A stretch of DNA of 64,000 nucleotides, taken from positions 496,001-560,000 of the forward strand of contig NZ_JBHSMT010000008.1 of the NCBI RefSeq assembly GCF_042654985.1, in the 5' to 3' direction. Numbering within the stretch: the stretch's first letter is position 1; each line of letters begins with the position of its first letter. This document shows positions 37,157-47,025 of the stretch, piece after piece. Made by a program: the position numbers and the translations under genes. Origin of the DNA: Paraherbaspirillum soli. GTDB taxonomy: Bacteria > Pseudomonadota > Gammaproteobacteria > Burkholderiales > Burkholderiaceae_D. The notes below the pieces were generated by a model. That model made no database searches, was not told the origin of the DNA, and was given only the letters and a program-made list of their open reading frames with translations.

Positions 37157-38617
37157 TCAAGCAGTCAATTTTTGCTTCAGCAGTTCGGTCAGTTGTGCCG
37201 GATTGGCTTTGCCCTTGGTGGCCTTCATCGCTTGGCCGATCAGGGAGTTGAAGGCTTTTTCCTTGCCGGCGCGGAATTCCTCGACTGATTTGGCGTTGGC
37301 GGCCAATACTTCGTCGATGATTTTTTCCAGCGCGCCGCTGTCGGAAATCTGCTTCAAGCCTTTGCTCTCGATGATCTCGTCGGCCAGATTTTCTTGCTGC
37401 GACTTGGCTTCCCACATCGCGCCGAATACTTCCTTGGCGATCTTGTTGGACACCGTGCCGTCGGCAATCCGTTGCAGCAGCAATGCCAATTGGGCAGCGC
37501 TGACTGGCGCTGCGGCAACATCCACGTTTTCGCGATTGAGTGCCGACGACAGATCGCCCATCAGCCAGTTTGCTGCGGGTTTGGCTTGTTCCTTGCCGGC
37601 CTTGGCGACCACCGCTTCAAAATAATTGGCCATCGCTTTCGATTGCGTCAGCACCGCGGCGTCGTATTCCGACAGCGCAAAATCGCGGATGAAACGTTCG
37701 CGCATCGCGCCCGGCAGTTCCGGCATCGCGGCCCTGACTCGTTCAATCCATTCCTGCGCGATCACCAGCGGCGGCAGATCCGGGTCCGGGAAGTAGCGAT
37801 AATCCTGCGAATCTTCCTTGCTCCGCATCGAACGGGTTTCTTTTTTATCGGGGTCGTACAAGCGTGTTTCCTGGCGCACCGTGCCGCCGTCTTCGATCAA
37901 TTCGATCTGGCGCCGGACTTCGTAGTTGATGGCTTCTTCCAGGAAGCGGAACGAGTTCAGATTCTTGATCTCGCAGCGGGTGCCGTATTCCTTTTGCCCG
38001 ACCGGACGCACCGAGACGTTGGCGTCGCAACGGAACGATCCTTCTTGCATGTTGCCGTCGCAAATGCCGAGCCACGTCACCAGCGAGTGCAGCGATTTGG
38101 CGTAGGCGACCGCTTCGGCCGCGCTGCGCATGTCGGGTTCGGTGACGATTTCCAGCAGCGGCGTACCGGCCCGGTTGAGGTCGATCCCGCTCATGCCCTG
38201 ATAGTCTTCATGCAGCGATTTGCCGGCGTCTTCTTCCAGGTGGGCACGCGTCAGCTGCACCGTCTTGAGTTCGCTCTCGCCATTTTTTTCCAGCATGAAG
38301 GCGACCTTGCCGCCCTGCACTACCGGGATTTCAAACTGGCTGATCTGATAGCCCTTCGGAAGGTCCGGATAGAAATAATTTTTGCGCGCAAACACCGAGC
38401 GCGGCGCAATCGTCGCATTGACCGCCAGGCCAAACTGGATGGCGCGTTCGACCGCGGCGCGATTAAGCACCGGCAGCACGCCAGGCAAGGCCAGGTCGAC
38501 CGGGCTGGCCTGGGTGTTGGGGGCGGCGCCGAATTGCGTCGACGCGCCGCTAAAAATTTTTGACTGGGTCGAAAGCTGCGTATGCGTTTCCAGACCGATC
38601 ACGACTTCCCATTGCAT
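37157..38617 (-). CDS. gatB: Asp/Glu-tRNA amidotransferase subunit B
   Basis: 486 residues. GatB kinase-like cradle binds misacylated tRNA; it begins WEVVIGLETHTQLSTQSKIFSG and has YFYPDLPKGYQISQ. The C-terminal YqeY-like tail domain is complete. With GatA and GatC it makes Gln-tRNA(Gln) and/or Asn-tRNA(Asn). 56 bases after gatA on the same strand. Confidence 0.97.
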   Translation of the reverse strand: MQWEVVIGLETHTQLSTQSKIFSGASTQFGAAPNTQASPVDLALPGVLPVLNRAAVERAIQFGLAVNATIAPRSVFARKNYFYPDLPKGYQISQFEIPVVQGGKVAFMLEKNGESELKTVQLTRAHLEEDAGKSLHEDYQGMSGIDLNRAGTPLLEIVTEPDMRSAAEAVAYAKSLHSLVTWLGICDGNMQEGSFRCDANVSVRPVGQKEYGTRCEIKNLNSFRFLEEAINYEVRRQIELIEDGGTVRQETRLYDPDKKETRSMRSKEDSQDYRYFPDPDLPPLVIAQEWIERVRAAMPELPGAMRERFIRDFALSEYDAAVLTQSKAMANYFEAVVAKAGKEQAKPAANWLMGDLSSALNRENVDVAAAPVSAAQLALLLQRIADGTVSNKIAKEVFGAMWEAKSQQENLADEIIESKGLKQISDSGALEKIIDEVLAANAKSVEEFRAGKEKAFNSLIGQAMKATKGKANPAQLTELLKQKLTA

Positions 38618-38673
38618 AGTTTCCTCACTTACTTTATTCGTACCGTTTTTAATATCTTGCGGGTCGTATGTTT

Positions 38674-40140
38674 TTAATCGGGCGTGCGCAGATGCCAGTC
38701 GGTGACGCGCTGGTACTGGTGCGCAACGTTCAACAGTTTGGCTTCTTCAAAATAATTGCCGATGATTTGCAGGCCGACCGGACGCCGGGCGTTCTTTTCG
38801 CCCTGTCCGAAGCCGCATGGAATCGACATGCCGGGCAGGCCGGCCAAACTGGTCGACAGCGTGTAAATGTCGGCCAGGTAGTTGGCTACCGGATCGTCCG
38901 CCTTGGCGCCCAGATCCCACGCCACGGTCGGCGATACCGGTCCCATGATGACGTCGCATTGGCGGTTCGGACCGGTCAGCGCATTCTGGAAATCCTGCGC
39001 GATCAGGCGGCGGATTTTTTGCGCTTGCAGATAGTAGGCGTCGTAATAGCCGTGCGACAGCACATAGGCTCCGACCAGAATGCGGCGCTTGACTTCCTCG
39101 CCGAATCCTTCCGCCCGCGACTTCTTGTACATGTCCGACAGATCTTTGTAATCGGCGGCGCGATGGCCGTAGCGGACGCCGTCGAAACGGCTCAGGTTGG
39201 ACGAGGCTTCGGCCGGTGCGATCACGTAATAAACAGGGATCGACAATTCGGTTTTCGGCAGCGAGATATCGACCAGCGTGGCGCCCAGTTTTTCGTATTC
39301 GCGCAATGCTGCGCGCACTGCCTGCTCTACGTCCGGAGCCAAACCGTCGCTGAAATATTCGCGTGGAATGCCGATCCGCAAGCCTTTCAGATCATTGTTC
39401 AGGTCGCGCGCGAAATCTTCCTTGTTGCGCTCCAGGCTGGTCGAATCGCGCGGGTCGAAACCGGTCATCGCATTCAATAACAACGCGCAATCTTCCGCTG
39501 TTTGCGCAATCGGTCCGGCCTGATCCAGCGAGGACGCAAACGCGATCATGCCGAAGCGCGAAACACTGCCGTAGGTCGGCTTGATGCCGGTCACGCCGCA
39601 CAGCGAGGCCGGTTGACGGATCGAGCCGCCGGTGTCGGTGGCGGTGGCTGCCGGCGTCAGGCGGGCGGCGACCGCAGCGGCCGAACCGCCGGACGAGCCG
39701 CCTGGAATCGCGCTCTTGTCCCATGGATTTTTGACGGCGCCGAAGTAGGAGTTTTCGTTGGAAGATCCCATTGCGAACTCATCGCAATTCAATTTGCCTA
39801 AGGTCACCGTACCGGCCGCATTGAAGTGCTCCACCACGCTGGCATCGAACGGGCTGACGTAATTTTCCAGCATCCTGGAACCCGCTGTCGAACGCCAGTC
39901 GCGCGTGACGAAAATGTCCTTATGCGCGATCGGGATCCCGGTTAACGGCGTGCTGTCGTTTTGCGCCAGGCGCTGATCGGCTGCCTGCGCTTGTTGCAGC
40001 GTTAGCGCCGGATCGACATGCAGGAATGCGTTCAGGTCGCTTTGCTGGATGCGGGCGAGGTACAGGGTCGCTAGTTCTACTGCGGAGATCTTTTTTTCGT
40101 GTAGCAGCGTCGATAGCTGCTTGAGGGTTTTGGTGTGCAT
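38674..40140 (-). CDS. gatA: Asp/Glu-tRNA amidotransferase subunit A
   Basis: 488 residues, amidase-signature enzyme releasing ammonia from glutamine. Catalytic Lys in IAHKDIFVT near 77, cis-Ser and Ser nucleophile in GGSSGGSAAA and TDTGGSIRQPA. Follows gatC across 193 bp containing two foldback elements, an unusually wide gap for this operon. Confidence 0.97.
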   Translation of the reverse strand: MHTKTLKQLSTLLHEKKISAVELATLYLARIQQSDLNAFLHVDPALTLQQAQAADQRLAQNDSTPLTGIPIAHKDIFVTRDWRSTAGSRMLENYVSPFDASVVEHFNAAGTVTLGKLNCDEFAMGSSNENSYFGAVKNPWDKSAIPGGSSGGSAAAVAARLTPAATATDTGGSIRQPASLCGVTGIKPTYGSVSRFGMIAFASSLDQAGPIAQTAEDCALLLNAMTGFDPRDSTSLERNKEDFARDLNNDLKGLRIGIPREYFSDGLAPDVEQAVRAALREYEKLGATLVDISLPKTELSIPVYYVIAPAEASSNLSRFDGVRYGHRAADYKDLSDMYKKSRAEGFGEEVKRRILVGAYVLSHGYYDAYYLQAQKIRRLIAQDFQNALTGPNRQCDVIMGPVSPTVAWDLGAKADDPVANYLADIYTLSTSLAGLPGMSIPCGFGQGEKNARRPVGLQIIGNYFEEAKLLNVAHQYQRVTDWHLRTPD

Positions 40141-40176
40141 GGGGTTGTTTTAGGATTTGCTGATTTTATTTGATGG

Positions 40177-40211
40177 GGGCAAGTAATTCGCTGCGCTTCG
40201 GCTGCTCTTGC
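40177..40211. repeat. foldback element between gatC and gatA, first copy
   Basis: GCAAG...CTTGC arms around TAATTCGCTGCGCTTCGGCT. Shares AGTAATTCGC..CGCT.CGG..GCTCTT with the second element at 40267-40313. Confidence 0.5.
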
Positions 40212-40266
40212 GCTCTTTCCCACTAATGCTTTTCATTGCAATTTAAACGTTTGATCTGATCAGTTG

Positions 40267-40313
40267 GGGACAGAGTAATTCGCCACGCTACGGTGGCTCT
40301 TAAACTCTGTCCC
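40267..40313. repeat. foldback element between gatC and gatA, second copy
   Basis: Perfect 10-bp arms GGGACAGAGT and ACTCTGTCCC around an inner hairpin GCCAC/GTGGC. It resembles the shorter element 55 bases away; both interrupt the gatC-gatA junction. Confidence 0.6.
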
Positions 40314-40333
40314 GCAATTATTAAGATTCGCAA

Positions 40334-40636
40334 TTATTCGATTACTTTCGGCACCAGATACAAGCCATCCGCAGTCGCCGGCGCCACTTGCTGATAGTCG
40401 TCGCGGCGGTTCGGTTCGGTCACGAGGTCGTCGCGCAGGCGCAGCGACAGGTCATGCTGAAGTGCGGCAATCGGGTGGCTGAGCGGCTCGATGCCGGTGG
40501 TGTCGACCGCGCGCATCTGTTCAACCAGGGAAAAAATTCCGTTCAGTTTTTCCAGGGTGGACGCGGCCTGGTCTTCGGTGAGCTCAAGTTGTGCCAGATT
40601 GGCAATACGCTTAACGTCGGAAAGGACTAGTGACAT
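40334..40636 (-). CDS. gatC: Asp/Glu-tRNA amidotransferase subunit C
   Basis: 100 residues. Starts at ATG 40636 (MSLVLSDVKRIANLAQLEL), the conserved start. Wraps around GatA and helps assemble GatCAB. First gene of the operon, divergent from mreB. Confidence 0.95.
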   Translation of the reverse strand: MSLVLSDVKRIANLAQLELTEDQAASTLEKLNGIFSLVEQMRAVDTTGIEPLSHPIAALQHDLSLRLRDDLVTEPNRRDDYQQVAPATADGLYLVPKVIE

Positions 40637-40806
40637 GATTTTGGATCGCGCGATGATGCGCGGCTGCAAGTGTTGTTAAAAAGTGTGTTTGAGGCGAAAG
40701 AAAATGTCTGAAAACTTTGTAAAAAGCAAGCATTTTGAGCGCTTTACGCGCTAGTTCGAGGCAAATTATAAGGTAGAATGTTGCGTCCATGCGGCAGGTT
40801 ACAGAA

Positions 40807-40927
40807 GGGCACCACTAAAACCGTAGCGAGCGGCCCAAGGTCGGGGCGAGAAGCACAGCCGTACGGAGGTACGGCGAGCATCACAGCCCCGAGATTGAGT
40901 CGCGTAGTAGGTCGTTAGTGGTCGCCC
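40807..40927. repeat. 121-bp foldback element upstream of mreB
   Basis: It occupies much of the 368-bp gap between gatC and mreB. Outer arms are GGGC(A)CCACTAA and TTAGTGG(TC)GCCC. The core is symmetric: TCGGGGC, GAGAAGCACA, GCCGTAC, four bases, GTACGGC, GAGCATCACA, GCCCCGA. Thus two nested inverted stems flank a near-direct repeat. It looks like a miniature mobile repeat or a structured leader. A TAGAAT (40774-40779) lies just upstream and could be an mreB -10 box, but no -35 was found. Nothing else is recognised in the gap. Confidence 0.65.
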
Positions 40928-41004
40928 GGTGGTCGCCGCGCGCAGACACAAGACACCCCCTAAAAAACGTTTAAGCGCACCATTGTTGCGCATTGGAACA
41001 ATTC

Positions 41005-42048
41005 ATGTTTGGATTTTTACGCAGTTATTTTTCGAATGACCTGGCGATCGACCTGGGTACCGCGAATACGCTGATTTATGTGCGCGATCAAGGTATTGTC
41101 CTGGATGAGCCATCGGTCGTCGCCATCCGCCAACAAGGCGGTCCTAACGGCAAGAAGACAATTCAGGCAGTCGGCAAGGAAGCCAAGCAGATGCTGGGCA
41201 AGGTGCCCGGCAACATCGAAGCGATTCGGCCGATGAAGGACGGCGTGATTGCCGACTTCACCGTCACCGAGCAAATGCTCAAGCAGTTCATCCGCATGGT
41301 GCACGACACCAAGCTGTTCAAACCTTCCCCGCGCATCATCATCTGCGTTCCCTGCGGTTCGACCCAGGTCGAGCGCCGCGCGATTCGCGAATCGGCACTG
41401 GGCGCCGGCGCTTCCCAGGTGTTCCTGATCGAAGAACCGATGGCCGCCGCGATCGGCGCCGGCTTGCCGGTGTCCGATGCGACCGGTTCGATGGTGGTCG
41501 ATATCGGCGGCGGCACGACTGAAGTCGGCATCATCTCGCTGGGCGGCATGGTGTACAAAGGCTCGGTCCGGGTCGGCGGCGACAAATTCGACGAAGCGAT
41601 CGTCAACTACATTCGCCGCAACTACGGCATGCTGATCGGCGAACAAACCGCGGAAGCGATCAAGAAAGCCATCGGCTCCGCTTTCCCAGGTTCGGAAGTG
41701 CGCGAAATGGAAGTCAAGGGACGCAACCTGTCGGAAGGGATTCCGCGCTCGTTCACCATCTCCAGCAATGAAATCCTGGAAGCGCTGACCGATCCGCTCA
41801 ACAATATCGTTTCCGCCGTCAAGAACGCGCTGGAACAAACGCCGCCCGAGCTGGGCGCCGACATCGCCGAAAAAGGCATGATGCTGACCGGCGGCGGCGC
41901 GTTGCTGCGCGATCTGGATCGCCTGCTGATGGAAGAAACCGGATTGCCGGTGATCGTTGCCGAAGATCCATTGACCTGCGTGGTGCGCGGTTCCGGCATG
42001 GCGCTGGAGCGGATGGACAAGCTGGGTTCGATTTTTTCCTACGAATAA
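41005..42048 (+). CDS. mreB: rod-shape protein MreB
   Basis: 347 residues, bacterial actin that guides lateral wall growth. Begins MFGFLRSYFSNDLAIDLGTANTLIY (in two parts); phosphate motifs DIGGGTTEV and MLTGGGALL. The N-terminal amphipathic helix is present. First gene of the mreBCD-mrdA-rodA cluster. ATG 41005 rather than the TTG at 40993. Confidence 0.97.
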   Translation: MFGFLRSYFSNDLAIDLGTANTLIYVRDQGIVLDEPSVVAIRQQGGPNGKKTIQAVGKEAKQMLGKVPGNIEAIRPMKDGVIADFTVTEQMLKQFIRMVHDTKLFKPSPRIIICVPCGSTQVERRAIRESALGAGASQVFLIEEPMAAAIGAGLPVSDATGSMVVDIGGGTTEVGIISLGGMVYKGSVRVGGDKFDEAIVNYIRRNYGMLIGEQTAEAIKKAIGSAFPGSEVREMEVKGRNLSEGIPRSFTISSNEILEALTDPLNNIVSAVKNALEQTPPELGADIAEKGMMLTGGGALLRDLDRLLMEETGLPVIVAEDPLTCVVRGSGMALERMDKLGSIFSYE

Positions 42049-42233
42049 AATCGTTGATGTCATGCGCGGTCCACCTCTTCGTTCCGGCTTTGAGGTTGGA
42101 TGCCGGTTCGGGGCGAGGCGGCTTGCGGTCCGTTGCCGTGTGCGCGCAAGACATCCCCGCCAGCTGACTGCCGGACCGCGCCATGCTTGTTAGCGCTGTC
42201 CGTCACTGATTAATCGCAATCTGTCCGCTACTG

Positions 42234-43229
42234 ATGGAATACAGTCCACCTCCTCTCTTCAAGCAAGGCGCCTCGGCGCGCGCCAAGGCGGTGATATGCA
42301 CGCTGCTGGCACTGACGTTGTTGATGGCCGACTCGCGCTTGCATGCTCTGGCCTTGTTGCGCCAGGCGGTAGGCACCGTGCTTTACCCGTTGCAGGTCGT
42401 GGCCCTGGCGCCGCGCGATGCGGCTTTCAAACTGCTGGATTATTTTTCTTCGTTGTCGGCCGTGGAAAAAGAAATGCAAACCTTGCGCAGCCAGCAAGGC
42501 GCGCGCGCGCAGCAATTGCAGCAAGCGCAGCAGCTGGCGGCCGAAAACGCCCAATTGCGCAAATTGCTGGGCGCCCAACAACGGGTTCCGGTGCCGTCGG
42601 TGATGAGCGAAATCCTGTACGACGCGCGCGATCAGTTCGCCCGCAAAGTGATCATGGATCGCGGCTCGCAGCAAGGCGTCGCGACCGGCCAACCGGTGAT
42701 CGACGATGCCGGCATCGTGGGCCAGGTCACGCGCGTTTTCCCATTTACTTCTGAAGTGACTTTGCTGACCGACAAGGATCAGGCGATCCCGGTGCAGGTG
42801 TTGCGCAACGGCTTGCGCAGCGTCGCTTACGGGCGCGGCCAATCCGGGTTCCTGGATTTGCGTTTCATGTCGTCCAATGCCGATATTCAGAAAGGCGACC
42901 AGCTGGTGACCTCGGGCATCGACGGCGTCTATCCGGCCGGTTTGTCGGTGGCCAAGGTGGTGCAGGTTGAAACCAAGTCGGCCGATGCGTTTGCCCACAT
43001 CGTATGCGAACCGATTGCCGGCATCGACCGTCACACCCAATTGCTGATCCTGCTGGTCAACCCGAATCCGACTCCAAGGCCGGATGCCGAGCCGGTTACC
43101 GCCAACAGCAAAGCCGATGCATTGAGCAAGCGCCGCCTGACCGACAGCAGCCGCGACAAACCGAAAGAAATCGTGAAAGATGCCAACCCCGAATCTGCGC
43201 GCAGAGATCCTAAAGGGAGTGTTCGATGA
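42234..43229 (+). CDS. mreC: rod-shape protein MreC
   Basis: 331 residues; one N-terminal membrane helix (AVICTLLALTLLMADSRL), a coiled coil rich in Gln and Ala (VEKEMQTLRSQQGARAQQL) and the MreC beta-barrel domain. Periplasmic scaffold activating PBP2/RodA. Pro/Lys-rich tail. Stop overlaps mreD start as ATGA; 185 bp separate it from mreB with nothing recognised. Confidence 0.95.
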   Translation: MEYSPPPLFKQGASARAKAVICTLLALTLLMADSRLHALALLRQAVGTVLYPLQVVALAPRDAAFKLLDYFSSLSAVEKEMQTLRSQQGARAQQLQQAQQLAAENAQLRKLLGAQQRVPVPSVMSEILYDARDQFARKVIMDRGSQQGVATGQPVIDDAGIVGQVTRVFPFTSEVTLLTDKDQAIPVQVLRNGLRSVAYGRGQSGFLDLRFMSSNADIQKGDQLVTSGIDGVYPAGLSVAKVVQVETKSADAFAHIVCEPIAGIDRHTQLLILLVNPNPTPRPDAEPVTANSKADALSKRRLTDSSRDKPKEIVKDANPESARRDPKGSVR

Positions 43230-43738
43230 TTCGGCCTCATTACATTCTGCTGCCGGCCAACCCGTTGTTCATCGCCATGACCTTGGCGCTGGCTTTTTTG
43301 CTGAACCTGCTGCCGTGGGGACAATTGCCCGGCGTGCCGGATTTCGTGGCCTTGGTGCTGGTGTTCTGGAGCATCCATCAGCCGCGCAAGATCGGCATCG
43401 GGATTGCTTTCTGCATGGGTTTGCTGATGGACGTGCATGAGGCCACGCTGCTCGGGCAGAACGCGCTGGCGTATACCCTGCTGTCGTATTTTGCGATCAT
43501 GATCCATCGCCGGGTGCTGTGGTTCCCGGTCGGCGTGCAGGCTTTGTACATCCTGCCGTTGATGCTGCTGGCGCAGTTGATACAGTTGCTGATCCGGATG
43601 GTGATCAGCGGAAAATTTCCCGGCTGGCTGTATTTCAGCGAGAGTTTTATCTGCGCCGCGCTATGGCCGGTCGTTGCCTGGCTGTTGTTGGCGCCGCAGC
43701 GGCGAGCCATCAATCGCGATGACAATCGCCCGATTTAA
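43226..43738 (+). CDS. mreD: rod-shape protein MreD
   Basis: 170 residues, five to six hydrophobic segments; MreD pattern FVALVLVFWSIHQPRKIGIG and MGLLMDVHEATLLGQNALAY. Integral membrane partner of MreC. Translationally coupled to mreC. Confidence 0.94.
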   Translation: MIRPHYILLPANPLFIAMTLALAFLLNLLPWGQLPGVPDFVALVLVFWSIHQPRKIGIGIAFCMGLLMDVHEATLLGQNALAYTLLSYFAIMIHRRVLWFPVGVQALYILPLMLLAQLIQLLIRMVISGKFPGWLYFSESFICAALWPVVAWLLLAPQRRAINRDDNRPI

Positions 43739-43825
43739 TGAGCATTCCTGATGCTCTTCTAAAAAACCGGTCGCAGCTGCGCGACGCTGGCCGATACCGC
43801 GCTGCTGCCCGACGCTTCAATACCG

Positions 43826-45817
43826 ATGACCGAATTTAAAAACACCGAACGTGAATTGCGAAACTTCCGGCTGCGGATCACCGCCGTCTTCGCTTTCGTA
43901 CTGCTCTGTTTTGGGCTGCTGGTGGCGCGCTTCGTATGGGTCCAGGTGGTGCGCCACGATGCCTATGCGGCGCAGGCCGAGGACAACCGGATTTCGCTGG
44001 TGCCGGTGGTGCCGAACCGCGGCCTGATCAAGGACCGCAACGGCGTCGTGCTGGCGCGAAATTATTCTGCCTATACGCTTGAAATCACCCGCTCCAAGAT
44101 CAAGGGCAACCTGGAGAGCGTGATCGACGACCTGGCGCAGGTGGTCAGCATCACGCCCAAGGATAGGCGCCGCTTCAAGAAATTGCTGGATGACTCCAAG
44201 AGCTTCGCCAGCCTGCCGATACGCACCCGCCTGACCGATGAAGAAGTGGCGCGCTTCACTGCGCAACGCTTTCGTTTTCCGGGGATCGACGTGCAGGCGC
44301 GCTTGTTCCGCCAGTATCCGCTGGGCGAGGTGGCCGCCCATGTGATTGGCTACATCGGCCGCATGAATCAGAAAGATGCCGACCGCATCGAGGACAGCGA
44401 CGATGCGGCCAACTACAAGGGCACCAGTTATCTCGGCAAGGACGGCCTCGAAAAAAGTTACGAAGAGCAGTTGCACGGCAATACCGGTTACGAAGAAATC
44501 GAAGTCGCCGCCAGCGGGCGGGCGGTACGCAGCATGTCGCGGGTGCCGCCGACGCCGGGCAATAACCTGATTCTGTCGATCGACATCGAGTTGCAGAAAG
44601 TGATCGAAGAGGCTTTCGGCGACAACCGCGGCGCGCTGGTGGCGATCGAGCCCTCTACCGGCGATGTGCTGGCGTATGTGTCGCAGCCGTCGTTCGATCC
44701 CAACCTGTTTGTCGAAGGCATCGATCAGCAAAGCTGGGACGACTTGAACAACTCGCCCGATCATCCGCTGATCAACCGGCCGATGAACGGCACCTATGCG
44801 CCCGGCTCGACCTACAAGCCGTTCATGGCGCTGGCGGCGCTGGAACTGGGCAAGCGCACGCCGGGTTACGCGATCAACGACGTCGGCTTCTTCATGCTGG
44901 GCGGTCACCGTTTCCGCGACGACAAGGTGGGAGGCCATGGCCGGGTCGACATGTACAAGTCGATCGTCGAATCGTGCGATACCTATTACTACATGCTGGC
45001 CAACGATATGGGGCCGGATACGATTCACGATTTCATGAAACCATTCGGCTTCGGTCAGCTGACCGGCATCGATCTCGAGCACGAGCAGCGCGGCATCCTG
45101 CCGTCGACTGATTGGAAGCGTAAATATTTCAAACGCGCAGCGGCGCAGAAATGGGTCGGCGGCGATACTATTTCGCTCGGCATCGGCCAAGGCTTCAATT
45201 CCTTTACGCCGCTGCAACTGGCGCATGCGGTGGCGACCCTGGTCAACAACGGCGTGGTGATGAAGCCGCACCTGGTCAAGATCATCGAAGACGGCGTCAC
45301 CAACAAGCACACCCAGACCGTGCCGAAGGAAAGCTACCGGATTCCGTTGAAGCAGGAAAATATCGACTTCATCAAGCACGCGATGGTCGGCGTCACGATA
45401 GGCGGCACCTCGTCCAAGGTATTTGCCGGCGCCGGTTATGAATCGGGCGGCAAGACCGGCACCGCCCAGGTAGTGTCGATCAAGCAAGGCGAGAAGTACG
45501 ACGCCAAAAAACTGAACGCGCGCATGCATGATCACGCCTGGTACACCGCTTTCGCGCCGGTCGACAAGCCGCGCATCGCGATTGCCGTGATTGTCGAAAA
45601 CGGCGGCTTCGGGGCGGCCGCGGCAGCGCCTATCGTGCGCAAGGCGTTGGATTATTATTTGCTCGGCAAGCGTCCCGGCGACAGCGCCAAAGCAGCGGCA
45701 GCGTTGGCAGCCGCGGTAGCGGCGGACGGCGCGCCGCCGGAAGTCGACGTGAAACCGGGCGACGCCTCGGAAGAAGCTTATAAAGACGGCGAAGAAAGCC
45801 CGGGCAATCGGGAATGA
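43826..45817 (+). CDS. mrdA: penicillin-binding protein 2
   Basis: 663 residues; one membrane anchor near the N-terminus, dimerisation domain, and transpeptidase domain with SxxK in PGSTYKPF, SxN-like SCD in VESCDTYYYMLA, and KTGT in GGKTGTAQV. Cross-links side-wall peptidoglycan with RodA. The last 45 residues are an Ala-rich then acidic tail (AKAAAALAAAVAADG) not needed for catalysis. Confidence 0.97.
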   Translation: MTEFKNTERELRNFRLRITAVFAFVLLCFGLLVARFVWVQVVRHDAYAAQAEDNRISLVPVVPNRGLIKDRNGVVLARNYSAYTLEITRSKIKGNLESVIDDLAQVVSITPKDRRRFKKLLDDSKSFASLPIRTRLTDEEVARFTAQRFRFPGIDVQARLFRQYPLGEVAAHVIGYIGRMNQKDADRIEDSDDAANYKGTSYLGKDGLEKSYEEQLHGNTGYEEIEVAASGRAVRSMSRVPPTPGNNLILSIDIELQKVIEEAFGDNRGALVAIEPSTGDVLAYVSQPSFDPNLFVEGIDQQSWDDLNNSPDHPLINRPMNGTYAPGSTYKPFMALAALELGKRTPGYAINDVGFFMLGGHRFRDDKVGGHGRVDMYKSIVESCDTYYYMLANDMGPDTIHDFMKPFGFGQLTGIDLEHEQRGILPSTDWKRKYFKRAAAQKWVGGDTISLGIGQGFNSFTPLQLAHAVATLVNNGVVMKPHLVKIIEDGVTNKHTQTVPKESYRIPLKQENIDFIKHAMVGVTIGGTSSKVFAGAGYESGGKTGTAQVVSIKQGEKYDAKKLNARMHDHAWYTAFAPVDKPRIAIAVIVENGGFGAAAAAPIVRKALDYYLLGKRPGDSAKAAAALAAAVAADGAPPEVDVKPGDASEEAYKDGEESPGNRE

Positions 45818-45854
45818 TGTGTCATATGCCCAGCCCGCTATTTAGAACAAGACC

Positions 45855-46967
45855 ATGACCCTGACTGACAAACATGCCTGGTGGCGCAGGATCAAATCGC
45901 ATATTGCGGTATTTGACGGCGCACTGTCGCTGATTATTTTTTTGATATTGGCGGTCGGCATCGTCACTTTGTATTCGGCCGGGATCGACTTTCCGGGCCG
46001 GGTCGAGGACCAGCTGCGCAATATCCTGGTGGCGTTCGTGATCATGTGGGTGGCCGCCAACGTTCCGCCGCAGACCTTGATGCGGTTTGCGGTGCCGATT
46101 TATACGATAGGAGTGACGCTGTTGATCGCGGTCGCCCTGTTCGGCATCGTCAAAAAAGGTTCGCGCCGCTGGATCAACGTCGGCATGGTGATCCAGCCTT
46201 CGGAAATCATGAAAATCGCGATGCCGCTGATGCTGGCCTGGTACTTCCAGAAGCGCGAAGGGATGATCACCTGGCGCGACTATTTGCTGGCGGCGCTGCT
46301 GCTGGTGGTGCCGGTCGGCCTGATCATCCGCCAGCCGGATCTGGGCACCGGCACGCTGGTGCTGGCGGCCGGCTTTTATGTGATCTTCCTGGCCGGGCTG
46401 TCGTGGCGGGTGCTGCTCGGTCTGGCGCTGGCGGCCGGCGCCAGCCTGCCGGTGTTGTGGTCGGTATTGCATGACTATCAGCGGCAGCGCGTGATGATGC
46501 TGATCGACCCCACCTCGGACCCGCTCGGCAAGGGCTTTCATATTATCCAATCCACCATCGCGGTCGGCTCCGGCGGCATTTTCGGCAAAGGCTGGCTGAA
46601 AGGAACTCAGGCCCACCTGGAATTTATTCCGGAACGCACCACCGACTTTATCTTCGCCGTGTTCTCGGAAGAATTCGGCTTGATCGGGAACGGCGTGCTG
46701 CTGTTCCTGTACCTGCTGCTGATCGGCCGCGGCATGATGATCGCGGTCAATGCGCCGACCATGTTCACGCGCTTGCTGGCCGGCTCCATCACCTTGATCT
46801 TCTTTACCTATGCCTTCGTCAACATGGGCATGGTCAGCGGCATCCTGCCGGTGGTCGGCGTGCCGTTGCCGTTCATGAGTTACGGCGGCACGGCGCTGGT
46901 CACCCTGGGCTTGGGTGCCGGCATCCTGATGAGCATCCAGCGCCACCGCAAGTTGATCCAGTCTTGA
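45855..46967 (+). CDS. rodA: rod-shape peptidoglycan glycosyltransferase RodA
   Basis: 370 residues with ten membrane helices (SEDS family). Family motifs: GSRRWINVG, QPSEIMKIAMPL, the catalytic-Asp region RQPDLGTGTL and VGVPLPFMSYGGTALV. Polymerises glycan strands with PBP2. 37 bases after mrdA. Confidence 0.97.
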   Translation: MTLTDKHAWWRRIKSHIAVFDGALSLIIFLILAVGIVTLYSAGIDFPGRVEDQLRNILVAFVIMWVAANVPPQTLMRFAVPIYTIGVTLLIAVALFGIVKKGSRRWINVGMVIQPSEIMKIAMPLMLAWYFQKREGMITWRDYLLAALLLVVPVGLIIRQPDLGTGTLVLAAGFYVIFLAGLSWRVLLGLALAAGASLPVLWSVLHDYQRQRVMMLIDPTSDPLGKGFHIIQSTIAVGSGGIFGKGWLKGTQAHLEFIPERTTDFIFAVFSEEFGLIGNGVLLFLYLLLIGRGMMIAVNAPTMFTRLLAGSITLIFFTYAFVNMGMVSGILPVVGVPLPFMSYGGTALVTLGLGAGILMSIQRHRKLIQS

Positions 46968-47025
46968 TCGTGCGCACCGCGTACTGGAATGGCAATTGCT
47001 TGGGTTCTGGCATCACAAAGAACCT

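Noticed and set aside
43817..45535. 572-codon minus-strand open frame
   Set aside because: Antisense of mrdA with no ribosome site or recognisable domain.
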